Source of the DNA: Perca fluviatilis
Lineage: Eukaryota; Chordata; Actinopteri; Perciformes; Percidae
Length of the DNA: 64,000 nt
Direction: 5' to 3'
Assembly: GCF_010015445.1 (NCBI RefSeq)
Contig: NC_053134.1
Coordinates: forward strand, 15,618,129 to 15,682,128
This document shows, piece after piece, positions 1 through 11,400 of this stretch (the first letter of the stretch is position 1; the number at the start of each line of letters is the position of its first letter). The notes beneath the pieces are model-generated. The model was not told where the DNA came from. It searched no databases and saw only the letters and a list, made by a program, of their open reading frames with translations. Both the position numbers and the translations under genes were made by a program.

Positions 1-506
1 AACCCTAGGAAGACTAGCAACCAATTTATGGAACGTAAAGCTAATTGTAGAAGCCAATAGGGATCTAAATAAGAGATTAAAGATAAGAAAATGGCAATCA
101 TCAGCAATGCTGTAATACTATCTGTCAATAGTGAATGAACTGAATAGATGATCACATATGTATGTACAGTGAATGATAAATAGATCAGAAAAAATGTCAG
201 AAAGAAAAACCCTAGAAGATCGCCTTTGGATGACACATCCGTGACCTATATCTCTTACGATATTAGCCCCACCCCCCCCACCCAGCTCTTCTTTGGTTTC
301 TCTCAGATCTTGAAGATTTGTTTGCATTAAGGCTACAGTAATATAACACTGTCTGACCCTATTACTCTAAAGCCCTTGCCATCTGACCTTTAACCTCATC
401 CTGACGTTCAGGCACACTCTGGGGTCACGCCCTCTGTCCATGATTGTCACTTCTCTAACCTTTTGCATGGAAACGAAACCATGTATTTGTCACAAGAGGT
501 TGACAA

Positions 507-932
507 TAGAGATGGCCCGATACCATTTTTTGCTTCCCGATACCGATACCTGAACTTGCGTATCGGCTGATACCGAGTACCAATCCAATACCAGTGTGTC
601 ATATATTTTATTATGTTTTAACAATTGTATATTACTGTCCCTGTATGGATGTGATATTATTTCTATCTTTGTCTGTCTCGCTCAGGTTAAACTCTTTGTG
701 AAACATGAACAAATACAAACAATGAATGCCACAGAACTTTCTTTTATTATCCAGTTTGACAGTCAGTTATAACAGAAACAGACCATAAATGAACTACTTT
801 AACGTAGATTTTCTTTAGGGCTTTATTACGTGGTATCAGATCGGTGCATAAACTCCAGTACTTCCTGATACCGATACCAGCGTTTTAGGCAGTATCGGAG
901 CCGATACCGATACTGGTATCGGAACATCTCTA
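507..932. mobile_element. hAT-like miniature element with perfect 8-bp target duplication
   Basis: 426 bp. Starts TAGAGATGGCCCGATACC and ends with the complement of TAGAGATGTTCCGATACC. It is flanked by gttgacaa at 499-506 and 933-940. GATACCGATACC-type subterminal repeats occur near both ends. There is no ORF of note, so it is a non-autonomous hAT derivative. Confidence 0.88.
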
Positions 933-2464
933 GTTGACAAGCCCCACTTTTAAACCTTCTTGTATGTAACTGTCTTGTTATGGCAAAAAGTCATTATGAG
1001 CCATTGCATTCTTTTTTTCTTTTCTTTCAGTGGTCATCACTTCAAACGCACAGTGTGGCACCCTAGTCTGTTCATCCACAGGGCTCACCATGTACATTTT
1101 AAGGTGTGTGACAAATGGGTTCAGAAATCAACCCTGACAAAAGGGAGTCTGGAATCGATGGGTGAGGCCTCACTGTGCAAGGGGTTAATGGTTTGTTGAG
1201 AGAGGGGGATTGTACATTTCTGCTTTTTGGGATTTACTTTGCTCATGTTGGGACAGAATACAGGGGAGAATGACGGGAGAGGTGAGACAAAAAATGGTGT
1301 TGTGAACCCAATCATGGACCAAACTCAAAAGTTTGAAGCACATCACACAGTATGTGGCTTTGTGAGATGACCCATGAGTGGCTTTGTGTATTTGAAGAGA
1401 TTTGTTCCAAAACAATACTTTTTAGTAGAGCTGCAGTATCCCCAAGTCACTGATAGCACAGAACTGAGACAAATTATGATAAGGTCAGGTGAAGTTAGGC
1501 TTAGGCTCTATCTCAATATTTATCAATCTATAAATACATATCAAACAAATATAAACCTGCATTAACATAAGCTCTTCATTCCCCATTGTTTCTATAACAT
1601 GAAAAACAATGTGTCCTTGTGAAGTGTCCTTGAGTAAGACATTTAATCCTTTCTTTAATACTTTCTCACACACTTCTTCAGTCTAGATCAGGGTGACAGC
1701 TAAATTTCAGATCTAAAAAGTAAAGAAACCCTCTCTCTTTGAGCTGCTTACAATCTTTTACCCAAACAGCGCGACCCAAAAGTAAAACAGCAGCCTATAT
1801 AACTCAAAGAAAAGGCTTATTTAAAGGCTTACTACTTCAAACAGATGATTAGCAACTAATCTGCTCTCACAGAGGAGCTCTGGTGACATCAGCAAGGAGC
1901 GAGCTTGTCTTAGAGACTCAGCTAATTTGGGTAATGTTCAGGAACAATGGAAAAAAAGGGGCTTCACTGTGTCATCCTCCAATGAGTAATGCATGGCTAT
2001 GGAATCATTTCTCCTGGGAATTGATAGGATATGGTTCCTATTGTCTGAGAGGCGTTTCTTTACAATGAGGTGGTGATGTCATACCAGGTGCATGCACGTC
2101 AAACCTGTCCAACCTTTTCCACCCTGCATCCTTCTCCATCCTCCCTTGTAGTCAGTGTGTGATTTGTGAAGAAAGCAGAGGGGGGGTGGAGGTTTTTTGA
2201 TCATGCACAACAAAACAAAACATGCAAGAATGAAATATCCCTTCCAATACCATGGATATAGTGCCACTCGGCCGGCCATTCCAAAACACTTACGCACTTC
2301 AATATCCAATGGAAAATAATCTCAAAATGAAATAGCACGTGTCAACATAAAACACAGTGCTTTCAAGCCAGACAGCAGAGTTCACTATGTGGCGAAAACA
2401 AAATACTTTCAACCAGAAAATGCTCGTTTGTTCCTCGGGAGTGTTTTAATCCAAATCCAATCTT

Positions 2465-2520
2465 TTTCCTAAACTTAATGAGTCGTTTTGGTGCCTAAAC
2501 TTAACTGTTATCGCCGCATG
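2465..2520. repeat. Possible dispersed fish repeat fragment (CCTAAACTTAA motif)
   Basis: Contains two imperfect copies of a CCTAAACTTAA-type sequence separated by about 30 bp with a TTTTGGTG box. This resembles a dispersed repeat I associate with fish intergenic DNA. No ends are visible. Confidence 0.3.
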
Positions 2521-2705
2521 ATGCTCACTTTTTCTGACTTATCTCAACTACCATTGCCCCTAAAAGCACCATCATCTGGCGGTGCCTCACTTTGAGGGGG
2601 GGGATACATAAAAATAATTGAGCAGAGGCAGGGATAAGTAGACCAGAAAGGGGGAAATCCCACGCATCCCCCCCCTCCCCCCCGGCAAATCGTACCCTGC
2701 TTATA

Positions 2706-2890
2706 GTAGTCTCGCATTGCCAGACCTACCTTCACAGCACTGCATTCTGGGATGGGAGAAAAATGTGCTCTGGTTTATTGGCATTTCTTTAAACCAATCT
2801 CAATCATCTTGGGTGCCGGTAAGTGCCGGACGAAGCAACAGTGAAGCTGCAAAATAGCCTCGTGAAGGAACTTGTTTCTTGATTCGACAG
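2706..2890. mobile_element. Fragment of a fish DNA-transposon-like repeat
   Basis: TAGTCTCGCATTGCCAGACC at its left edge resembles the terminal repeat of a common fish element. The body includes GCACTGCATTCTGGGATGGG and a GCCGG-rich segment. The opposite end is missing or unrecognised. Confidence 0.4.
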
Positions 2891-3226
2891 ATAGTCTAGC
2901 TAGCTGTCTTGATTTACCCTGCAGAGATTAGTTTATGCAACCCATCCCTCACAAAGACGAGCATGAACAGAACAGATGTTTCTACAAGTAGTTTGCATGT
3001 GTGTCATTAAATAAGTGACATTATTGCATGACAGGAGCACAGTAAGCATCCTTACGTGGAATGAAACTGGCAGTCTTGTCTTGGTGGTTGGTATAGGAAC
3101 TTACTGAAAAGTAACCTAAGCATCTGCTGTGCTGTTCATTTTAGCACCCAACTGTGGCACAGTGTGCAGCATACTGTAACTCCCCTGAGGCTTTTACAAC
3201 AGATGGCAGCAAAGGAAATCAGTCTA

Positions 3227-3229
<3 letters not shown>

Positions 3230-3299
<70 letters not shown>
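3230..3299 (+). repeat. (TG)n microsatellite
   Basis: About 35 uninterrupted TG dinucleotides. A short (TA)n tract follows at about 3349-3369. The apparent Cys-Val and Thr-His ORFs here are artefacts of the repeat. Confidence 0.98.
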
Positions 3300-3305
<6 letters not shown>

Positions 3306-4072
3306 TTTTCTGCATATGTGCAAAATGCCTGTACTTGTATTTGCATCCCATATATATATATATATATAGATATAGATATATATCTATAGTGGTCCCTGCA
3401 ACGCTGAAATGTTATATGTGCTTGATGGTAATTACAGAGTTAAAATGCTACCTTAAGCTAGAAGATAAATACCGTTGAACTGTGGAGGCAAACAGATGCT
3501 TTGTTTGGTGATTGTGAATACAATTATGGTTCGTGAAGCCATAAACAGTCTTTATTCGCTAAATGCTTTTGTGTCCAACAGCATGCAACCGATTATTTTA
3601 GCAGAACTGAATATTATTATAATATCTACAGTGCTAAAGTTAACATATTTGACTGTAATGCGACAATATACTGTACCAGCATCCCATAATTTGCAGATGA
3701 ACCGTTTCAGTATTTCAGGACTAAAACAAATGCAGGTTAAAAGATTTCACCAAGGGGAAAGGACATTAAAAAACTGCAAAGTTCGTCTTTCAGCGGCGAC
3801 CCAGAGCCATATCCATTAGTGTTTTTCACTTCCTTGGCATAATTTGATGCCTCTCTGGCTTTGAGCGAGGACTGGTCATTAAAAATGCATCTGTCTCAAT
3901 TAAGGTGATAACACATTAACGCTTTACAACACAAGGCACTTTCAACCCCTTGCATTTACCCGTATGTGTGCAAAGGTTTTCTTAGGTACATCACAGGTGT
4001 TCTGCATGTAGCTTCACAAGGTCTTGTGTGTATGAGTGATCATAATGGAATGGGAGCTAGGCTAACTTAAAG

Positions 4073-4594
4073 CTACATTGTGTAAGAATTTCTCCCATCT
4101 AGCGGTGAGATTGTATATGACAACCAACTGAATATTACTTTATAGCCCTTCCCATTCCGAGCGCATTTCAACTCATACGGTGGCTGAACCCGAAATTAGC
4201 TCTTAGTATCTCCATTGTTTACACACAGCTGTTCTAGCCACTCCAATTGGTCTTGCTGCTTTGCTTTTCGTATTGTCGTTTTAATTCTCTTTTTCGCTTC
4301 CCTGGCGAGTAATCTCCCCCTGGCATTCGTCACAGTGCCACTGAGTTTAAAAGCGCGAAAGGCGGAGGTATGTCCCTCTTTGGCTCATGTATTTTAAAGA
4401 TGGAGGCGCTACATGTCGGCTGTCATTCGAGCGACTCGCTAGTATGTTTTCTGAATGATTCTGAATGGCAGATTCTACGCTTACAAGAACACTTTGATTA
4501 GTTGGTGGAAGTAATTACACATGAATAAGCACATATTTGTGAAAGAACAAAGGGTTTTTTGCTAAGAATCAACTCAAAACATTACACAATGTAG
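4073..4594. mobile_element. Miniature inverted-repeat element
   Basis: CTACATTGTGTAA at 4073-4085 is repeated in inverted form as TTACACAATGTAG at 4582-4594. The flanks acttaaag and gtctaaag match at six of eight bases, compatible with an old hAT-type 8-bp duplication. The interior is non-coding. Confidence 0.6.
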
Positions 4595-5938
4595 GTCTAA
4601 AGAGGCACTCCACTGATTGTAATGTCAAAGCCAATTTATTAATCGGGTAACATTACACAGCCTGTGGAGATAATGTATAATATAATTTTAATTTGTCCAC
4701 TGCTTTGGTTTATGTGCAAACAAATACTTGGAAAACTAAAGACATTCCCATCAGCCCAGCTTTACTTTGTGTTTAGTGTTTATTAGCAAACGTTTACATG
4801 CTAAGATGAACTAAGATGACAAAGGTGGTAAACCTTATGCCTGCTAAACATCTGTTAGCATTTTGATGATAGCATTTAGCATTAGCAGTACAGCCTCACA
4901 GAGCCAGCATGGCTGTGGTTCCATTTAACTTCTAATATAATTTTTTCCCACCAAAATTAGCATTTGTATGTGTTTTTTTTTAAATGCAGGTAAACCCGGT
5001 AAAAAATGGTATACAGTAAACGAGTATGCCTTTCCGGTTTGTTTTTCTGGTGTGTCACATTCTACGTCACAAACGCGCCAGAAAACAGGATTAGGAAACA
5101 CTAGAAAGCAGCCTGGAGGCAAGTGAAAATGTTATGATGGTTATTTCTTTTTTTTAATCTGTGACTTATTCGGTTTCTCTTTCAAACTCGGTGCCGACTA
5201 ATTTGGAATGATGTTCGAGCGATGCTTGCACGAGACAGACGGAATTTGTAGCTGAGATAGACGCCCAAAAAGGTTTGAAAATGAGCGCATAAACCTGGTT
5301 GTCATCACTGCAGATCGGAGCTGCAGCAGATAAATACCCGTGACTACTGCAGTCATTTCTCCCGGGAATAAATGCAGATTGTAACCTTTCCCACCTTTTT
5401 TAGTGGGGGTTAGTGGAGTTTTTGTCCAACGGGAAAGGGGCTTAAGTGTTTGACTAGGAATTTATTTAATCCAATTTTCCATTTAATGCTATTTCAGAAA
5501 CACAGGTCCATATCAGTATAAAAATATGTAAAACACAACAACACAGACAAGACAAAAAAGTTATGTAAATTGAATTTCATAAGATCAAAGTGATTAAAAC
5601 ACATGCAGACTTTTGTTCCAAAGTTTCCAAGAGCAAGACGTGTACCTTGTGTCACTCTGTGTGGGGTCAGTTAAAGACATTATAATTAAATTTTTTTGAA
5701 TAAGTTAAATTTATTCAATTTGTCTATTTATTACTGTGTCACCTCCAAGTGTGCAATATGTCATCTCTATTAATTCACACCTTACTCATCTGTATATCTG
5801 TTTATATACGGTCTGTTTATATAAGGTTATTTGTTGTGTAAATACAGTTGTTTTATTACTATTATTATTATTATAACTAATTCTATTCTATTTTTCCATT
5901 TCCTAGAGTTTATGTATATTTTTTCTACTATGTCTAAT
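4595..5938. other. Intergenic sequence without a recognised gene
   Basis: AT-rich, with no coding signal and no clear repeat ends. Confidence 0.5.
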
Positions 5939-6130
5939 TAAAGGTGCTCTAAGCGATGTTGGGTGACGTTACTTCTTGTTGACGTTCAAAGTATTTTCAA
6001 ACAAAACGAAGACCAGCTCGCTCCTCCCTCCTCCTCATCCCGTTCCCTCCCTTCTGTGCTTCAGCGCACTAACACCCACCCCCCACCCAAATCCTTCTCG
6101 TCCATTATTGGCTGAACACTGGAACACAGT
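5939..6130. mobile_element. Truncated miniature element fragment
   Basis: The left end TAAAGGTGCTCTAAGCGATG resembles the terminus of a widespread fish miniature element. The other terminus is absent and the sequence runs into the retrotransposon remnant. Confidence 0.4.
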
Positions 6131-6930
6131 TTGTGTATGTTTGCATGGTCCAGGTTGGAATTTGCGTGCCAGCACATTGGCTTGTGCATACAGTTTGCAA
6201 CACTGGTGCTGCACATCATCATCATCACATAAATAATTTGTGTGACCCAAATATCTCACTTTGTTTACCACATTTAGTGCTTTGTTTGCCATAAAGAAGG
6301 AAGGAAAAACTTGCCCCTGATCCTCCTTGGTTCTTGCAATTATGAAAACACTCTTTTTAGAGTTAAATTTGTTGTCATGTTGCACACCATACTGTGAGCT
6401 AACTCTAAGCAGTTGTTGTAGGCCAGCACTATACGGAGAAAGGACTAATTCATCAGCATACATCAGATGAGTAATAACACTATCCCCCACCAAACATCCA
6501 GTTTTGCGCTCTTCACTTTTTAGAAAGATCATCCATATACAAAATAAAGAGAAGAGGTGACAGTATTCCACCTTGTCGAACCCCATTAGTCACTAAAAAG
6601 GGTGCAGATATTCATCTGCATTGTTTGATGTGAGTACCAAAAGTGCAAAATCCTTATCAGATATCAGGGGACCCCTTGCTGAAGTAATTTATTAAACAAG
6701 TTTCCATGATTAATATGATCAAAGGCTTTTGAGGCATCCAGAAAACACATAAATATTAATATATAAATAAATATATAAAGTGTTATGTCATCTATACTTA
6801 CTAACAATTTCCTTCAGGGCATATATACACATATCTGTGCCATGTTTACTTTTAAAACCAAATTGATTGTCACTAGTTATGACATATTTTTGAAGGCTAT
6901 CCAACAAGATACCGTCTTGGAAAGTATACT
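6130..6930 (-). mobile_element. Non-LTR retrotransposon remnant: reverse transcriptase part
   Basis: Minus-strand translation gives, in several frames, CFLDASKAFDHINH (about 6707-6750), a YADELVLSPYSAGLQQLL segment (about 6410-6465) and NKVRYLGH followed by CCKLYAQANVLARKF. These are reverse transcriptase motifs A and C and the thumb region. The catalytic YADD box reads YADE. Frameshifts separate the segments, so this is a dead copy. The matching upstream half of the same kind of element lies at 10241-11400 in the same orientation; the parts in between are displaced by a composite insertion. Confidence 0.75.
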
Positions 6931-6934
6931 AGCC

Positions 6935-7560
6935 AGGGCGTCCCGCGTGTTGCAGTTCTTTTCCTCGTTATTCTCTTCCTAACCACAACCGTCCCGCTAT
7001 TGTCGGCGTGTCCCGCGTGTGACGGTTCCTTTCCCCGTTCTTCGTTTCCTAACCACAACACGAAAAATTTACGTGTCCTGAATTTTTTTTTCGTGTGGCG
7101 ATTACGAATTTTAAAGCAATGTATTTCAATGGGAAGCATATTTCATGACCACAGAACGATGACGATAGCGAGTAGTATTGATAAGGCGAAAGTCCACACA
7201 AGTATGTTGGTCGGGGGTGGTGGATGGGTCAAACAACACAGGACTTTAACCCGGAGACCGGGGATCGCGTCCCGCGTGTTGCAGTTCCTTTCCCCGTTCT
7301 TCTTTTCCTAACCACAACCGTCCCGTTGTTGTGGCGTTTCATTTCCCCGTTGTTGTGTGCCCCTGCGCCCGGGGATCGCGTCCCGCGAGTGGCGGCCCGT
7401 CCTGTTGTTGTGGCCGGCGTGTGGCGTTTCGTTTCCCCGTTGTTGTGTGCCCCTGCGCCTGGGGATGCGCCCGGGGATCGCATCCCACATGTGGCGGTCC
7501 GTCCTGTTGTTGTGGCCGGCGTGTGGCGCCTCATTGCCCCAAGGTTGCGTCCCCCAGACC
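6935..7560. repeat. CpG-rich imperfect repeats
   Basis: Recurring blocks contain GGGGATCGCGTCCCGCG (starts near 7260 and 7371, variant at 7473), TCCTGTTGTTGTGGCCGGCG and TTTCCCCGTTGTTGTG, spaced about 100-110 bp. Related shorter blocks occur near 6935 and 7005. Composition contrasts sharply with the AT-rich surroundings. The overlapping open frames on both strands are unlikely to be genes. Confidence 0.65.
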
Positions 7561-8104
7561 AGGTTTGAAAATTGTGACCTGTACATGTTCAAAATTCGTG
7601 GTGGTGTACACAAAAAAAACTTCAAAATCGTGACCTGGACACAAATTAATAAATCTAAATAACGTGACTATTTCACGACCTGGCCTGAGACCGGGTTCAA
7701 CTACTTGGGTAACTCTTATAGAAACATCTACTTGCTTCTGTATCTTTCTCCACAAATAATGATAAAAACTAAAAACACTACGGCCAAAATTACAATAACT
7801 CAATTAAAACAATCAAAAGGCCGTCTAATTAAACCCAGGCAATAATCAATAAAACAAAGAACTAAAATAATAAAAATCGAGTCAGCTTGTGCACACATTT
7901 AAACTGGCAAAAATCAGCAGTGACACTCTCTGCTCTCAGCTGTGTGCAACGCCCCTGTCAGTACAGTAGGATATCATAAACTCTCGGCCCGAGCGTATAG
8001 TCACGCTGGACCTAACGAGTCAATACTACGTGTGACACCAGAGCAGCGCAGCACACGGAGACATCTGTCTCGCACCCGGAAGACACTGCAGAGCGGAAGA
8101 GAAC
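7561..8104. other. Probable mobile-element sequence, unidentified
   Basis: Contains repeated phrases such as AAAATTGTGACCTG and AAAATCGTGACCTGG (near 7566 and 7624). No ORF of interest. It lies between the CpG-rich repeats and a DNA transposon and is probably part of the same insertion. Confidence 0.35.
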
Positions 8105-8197
8105 TAGCCTGACAAGCCAGACCCACATCAAGATGTTGGGTCTGGGAACTCACCATTGACAGGGCTCAATCCAAGGGGCGGGATCAACGGCTGTCTT

Positions 8198-8415
8198 TCA
8201 AATTCCCTTTGCACGTAGCGCTACAACCAGGCATAGCAACGAAGAAGGTAGCGAAGCTAGTTGATAGATTAAACTTTTGCCATTTCCGGTCGGCAAAACT
8301 CTGAACACATCTTCCTTTTTTAAGAATGATTTCAGTGCCGTTCTTTGTTCTTTTCTCAAAGAAAAGCTTAACTCCAAGTCTTCCAGAAGACCACTGTTCC
8401 CAGCAGCAGCAGCCA
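8198..8415 (-). pseudogene. RecQ-type helicase N-terminal remnant (transposon-encoded)
   Basis: Starts at ATG near 8415 (MAAAAGNSGLLEDLELSF) and reads LRKEQRTALKSFLKKEDVF followed by VLPTGNGKSLIYQLA. That is the Q-motif-like region and Walker A (PTGxGKS) of superfamily 2 RecQ-like helicases. After about 60 residues the similarity ends and the frame runs into the transposon terminus, so only the first helicase motifs remain. A domesticated cellular helicase is unlikely because it lies inside inverted-repeat ends. Confidence 0.65.
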
Positions 8416-8647
8416 TAAGCCCGCCCACCGACTCTATAGACCCTTTGCAAACACGTGACCACGACCACGTGACGACGCCATGACGGACGGCAGAATCACC
8501 GGAAGCACAAACTAAATAGTGTATTAGACGAGTGGAAAGTTTCATTAGTTTCAAATAAATAACACTAAATAAAATGTAATAATAATACTACTATCATCTT
8601 CTTCAGACATTGTTTAAATTCACCTACCCTGGTCCCTGTCTCGATCC

Positions 8648-9270
8648 TGCCGGTAGCTAGCTTGCCCCGCTAGCCGTTAGCCGTTAGCTGCCGTCCGGTG
8701 AGTGTAGTCAGCCAGGCTTCTGTGATAATCATCCCAATAACAATACATGGAGCGGTGGTGGTGTGGCTATGTCTTCCAGTTACTGAAGGCTAGCTTTAGC
8801 TTGTGCTTAGAGCAGCAAGTTCATCTGCCTGTTGCCCCTCTGTCTGTCTCGTTCTTTTCAACTCTTGTGAGGCTAGTTCTTCGACTGTATACTCGGATTC
8901 GAATAAATAAGGACGACCATATAACTCAAAAGGCTCTTCCCTGTGTTGTATATCTGCTATATTCTCCATAGTTACGTTACTCCAGCTTCTTCCCTTGTAA
9001 ACAAATCTGCTCTTCACACACTACGCTCCGATCGGCACACTACCGATCGGCACATTACCTTTTCTTGCTACAACTAGCAGCTACTACCGCACTACTGTTG
9101 TTGTTTTTTTAGGGGGGAATACACTTCAATACGTGACATGACCTGTCCTCTGGAGGACATAGCCACCACCGTGGATTGTTATTGGGATGATTATCACAGA
9201 AGCCTGTCTGAATACACTCAAAGGACGGCAGCTAGCAGCTAACGGCTATCAGCTAGCAGGGCAAGCTAGC
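8648..9270. repeat. Long inverted repeat (hairpin) within the nested element
   Basis: The left arm (about 8648-8740, with GGTAGCTAGCTTGCC and CAGGCTTCTGTGATAATCAT) is repeated as its reverse complement at about 9175-9270. The loop is roughly 430 bp. Confidence 0.7.
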
Positions 9271-9701
9271 TACAGGCACGTAGGCTACCGTTGTTCACTG
9301 GCTGAGCCGATGCAACTCTCTAATGGATGCCTGAACGCATCCCAGCTCTGGGAAATAATTCATCACACTTTAATCCATGCAGTAAATCATGGAGTGTCTA
9401 TGATTAGTATTAACCACACATAATGTAACATCTAGCCATCGTCTAATCTGTGATTATATTCGCTGGTGACCGGTGGATATTTCGACAGCTAGCTGGTCGG
9501 CTAACCGGGGTAGGAGCTCCGTTTGGCCTTTTTGATGTTAGTTTCCGTGCCATGTCATCTTTAATTTAACCAATATTTTTTGTATGCGTGTTAAGTTAAA
9601 TGATCAAGGGAACGGCTTACTTTTTGGGATATGTAGGTCAGTGAATAACCGATGATAGTTATGTGGGACCTGTTAGCACGGCAGCTAGCTGGTTGAGGAA
9701 G

Positions 9702-9703
<2 letters not shown>

Positions 9704-9768
<65 letters not shown>

Positions 9769-9769
9769 T
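9704..9769 (+). repeat. (TTA)n microsatellite
   Basis: About 22 uninterrupted TTA/ATT trinucleotides. Confidence 0.97.
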
Positions 9770-10240
9770 ATCAGTCATTTAAAACAGAAAGGCAATACAT
9801 ACACATGCTTGTGTTGGTGAGGATTACTCTGCAGATTGTGTATGTGACTCGTGAGAACAAGAACAGTGAACCATACACAGTATATAAGCAGCGAACACAT
9901 TCTCGTTTGACTTGCCGTCCGTCTACAGAATAGCTCTTCCGCCGTCCGTCATGGCGTTCATAATTCGCGGGAGTAGAGTGTGACGTCACGTGCAAAGGGT
10001 CTATACACGATGTGATTGGCCTGACCAGAGTTTGGTTTTTCCAGCTCGCAAGCCAACGGAGAGTGCCTAGACCCCCCCTGGCTGCAAAATAAATTTGCTG
10101 CCACTAGGGTGCGTCTAGATTTCTAGGCTAGAAGAGAAAGATTTCCTAACAGTATTTATTTATATCCGGGGGAACTGATTTGTGCAGGCGCTGCATTAGC
10201 CTATTGTGTGGGCGGAGCGAGAGGCAAATTAACCTGCCGG

Positions 10241-11400
10241 TTACACAAGTAACACTGAGAGTCTTCTGCAAGCGTACTTAAGATGTTCTGCTGTTATTTG
10301 GTCAAGGGCACATGCTTTGTTAGCTGCCAATTTCTCAATGGCATAGCACACCTCATCAGGTCTAATAACCACACCATCATTGTTAGAAAGATCACCAACA
10401 TTAAACTCATCACTTAACACAGTTAAATAAATCACTATAATGTTTTTTTGCACAGTTCAGCCATATTTTCAGACCCAGTAGTCCCATCAATACTAAATGG
10501 CAAGGTCATCTTACTGTTATTGATAACCTTGACTTCTTTCCAGAATTCACAAACATTATTCTGCTGAAGCTTGTTGACCAGTGAATTGGCCCTCATAGCT
10601 AGCTCATTTATTTTAATAAAGTGTACAACATACTTAAACCTAGCATTTGCATGTTTCTTATGTTCCCACTCTGGGCCATACCTAGCTTTTCCTGATAACA
10701 CCCAGTTCTTAAAAGCTTATTTGGCTTCTACATGAAGATCAGATACAGAGTCATTCCAACCTGGCCGAAGATTATGTTGTTTAGCCCTTTTTGGCAGAAG
10801 GATTGAGTGCCATTACTAAGACAATTGTATCATACATTATACACAGAGCAATAGCTGACAGCAGCACTTTGCTAGAGAGAGCCAACTTGCTATTTTGACA
10901 AAATTGGATCGCGTTGACCAAATATATCAGCATTCATATCAACCACAACAAATATGTTTGTATATGCACATTCTTTAATAAAGCAAGCCTATTAAGATAT
11001 TCATCCTCATTTTGGTAACATTCATAAGGAGTGTAAACATTTCAAATTACAACAGCATTCTTATTATGTACTACTTTAATTACACCAGTCCACCTTTAGC
11101 CTTATTACACTAATCAGTGGATAATTTTTCTTATGCTAGAGAATGGCCACTCCCCCAGGTATTCTGCCACACACTTTTCCGTACTTAACGCTCTTGTAGA
11201 ATCCCCAGCCCCGTGGAAATCATTATTAACAGAATTAAGTTTCTTGTATACACAATATTTTCAGCATCGTCAAGGAGCTTGTCAATAACAATGCAGACAC
11301 CATTCTAATTTTCATAAAACTCTATCAAAGCTACAAAGCAGCAGATGCTCCAGCATCAGGCAGACACACATTCCTTGTAGCAATAAGTGTGTTTACATCC
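10241..11400 (-). mobile_element. Non-LTR retrotransposon remnant: endonuclease and RT N-terminal part
   Basis: Minus-strand segments include NDFHGAGDSTRA (about 11190-11228), VYTPYECYQNEDEYLNRLA (about 10985-11038), VDMNADIFGQRDPI (about 10905-10950), NNVCEFWKEVKVINNSKMT and IEKLAANKACALDQITAEHL (about 10280-10340). The first three belong to an apurinic-type endonuclease domain, the last two to the linker before the reverse transcriptase. Frames are broken repeatedly. Orientation and content continue in the 6130-6930 piece. Confidence 0.7.

Larger units (their letters stand above)
941..4072. other. Intergenic sequence without a recognised gene
   Basis: Apart from the repeat fragments listed separately, I see only short unrelated open frames, C-rich runs (for example near 2670-2690) and no conserved protein motif. 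Confidence 0.5.
8437..10003. mobile_element. Nested inverted-repeat DNA element
   Basis: TAGACCCTTTGCA at the left and its complement at the right end are flanked by TA on both sides (8435-8436, 10004-10005). A second inverted block follows at each side (GCCATGACGGACGGC near 8467 and the complement near 9943). A further pair of about 95-bp inverted arms lies at 8648-8740 and 9175-9270. No transposase is visible. Confidence 0.65.
8105..10130. mobile_element. DNA transposon derivative with helicase remnant, carrying a nested element
   Basis: Begins TAGCCTGACAAGCCAGACCC and ends with the complement of TAGCCTAGAAATCTAGACGC. The flanks gaagagaac (8096-8104) and gaagagaaa (10131-10139) look like an 8-9 bp target duplication with one mismatch. 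About 330 bp at the left and 130 bp at the right belong to it. The middle (8437-10003) is a second element. The superfamily is not settled. Confidence 0.6.

Noticed and set aside
3136..3478. ORFs rich in Thr-His or Cys-Val
   Set aside because: They are translations of a (TG)n microsatellite.
6035..6586. 183-codon minus-strand ORF as a host gene
   Set aside because: It is reverse transcriptase sequence of a broken retrotransposon, with YADE in place of YADD.
7000..7660. Overlapping ORFs of about 100 codons on both strands
   Set aside because: They come from CpG-rich repeats and change between repeat copies; no known motif and no start context.
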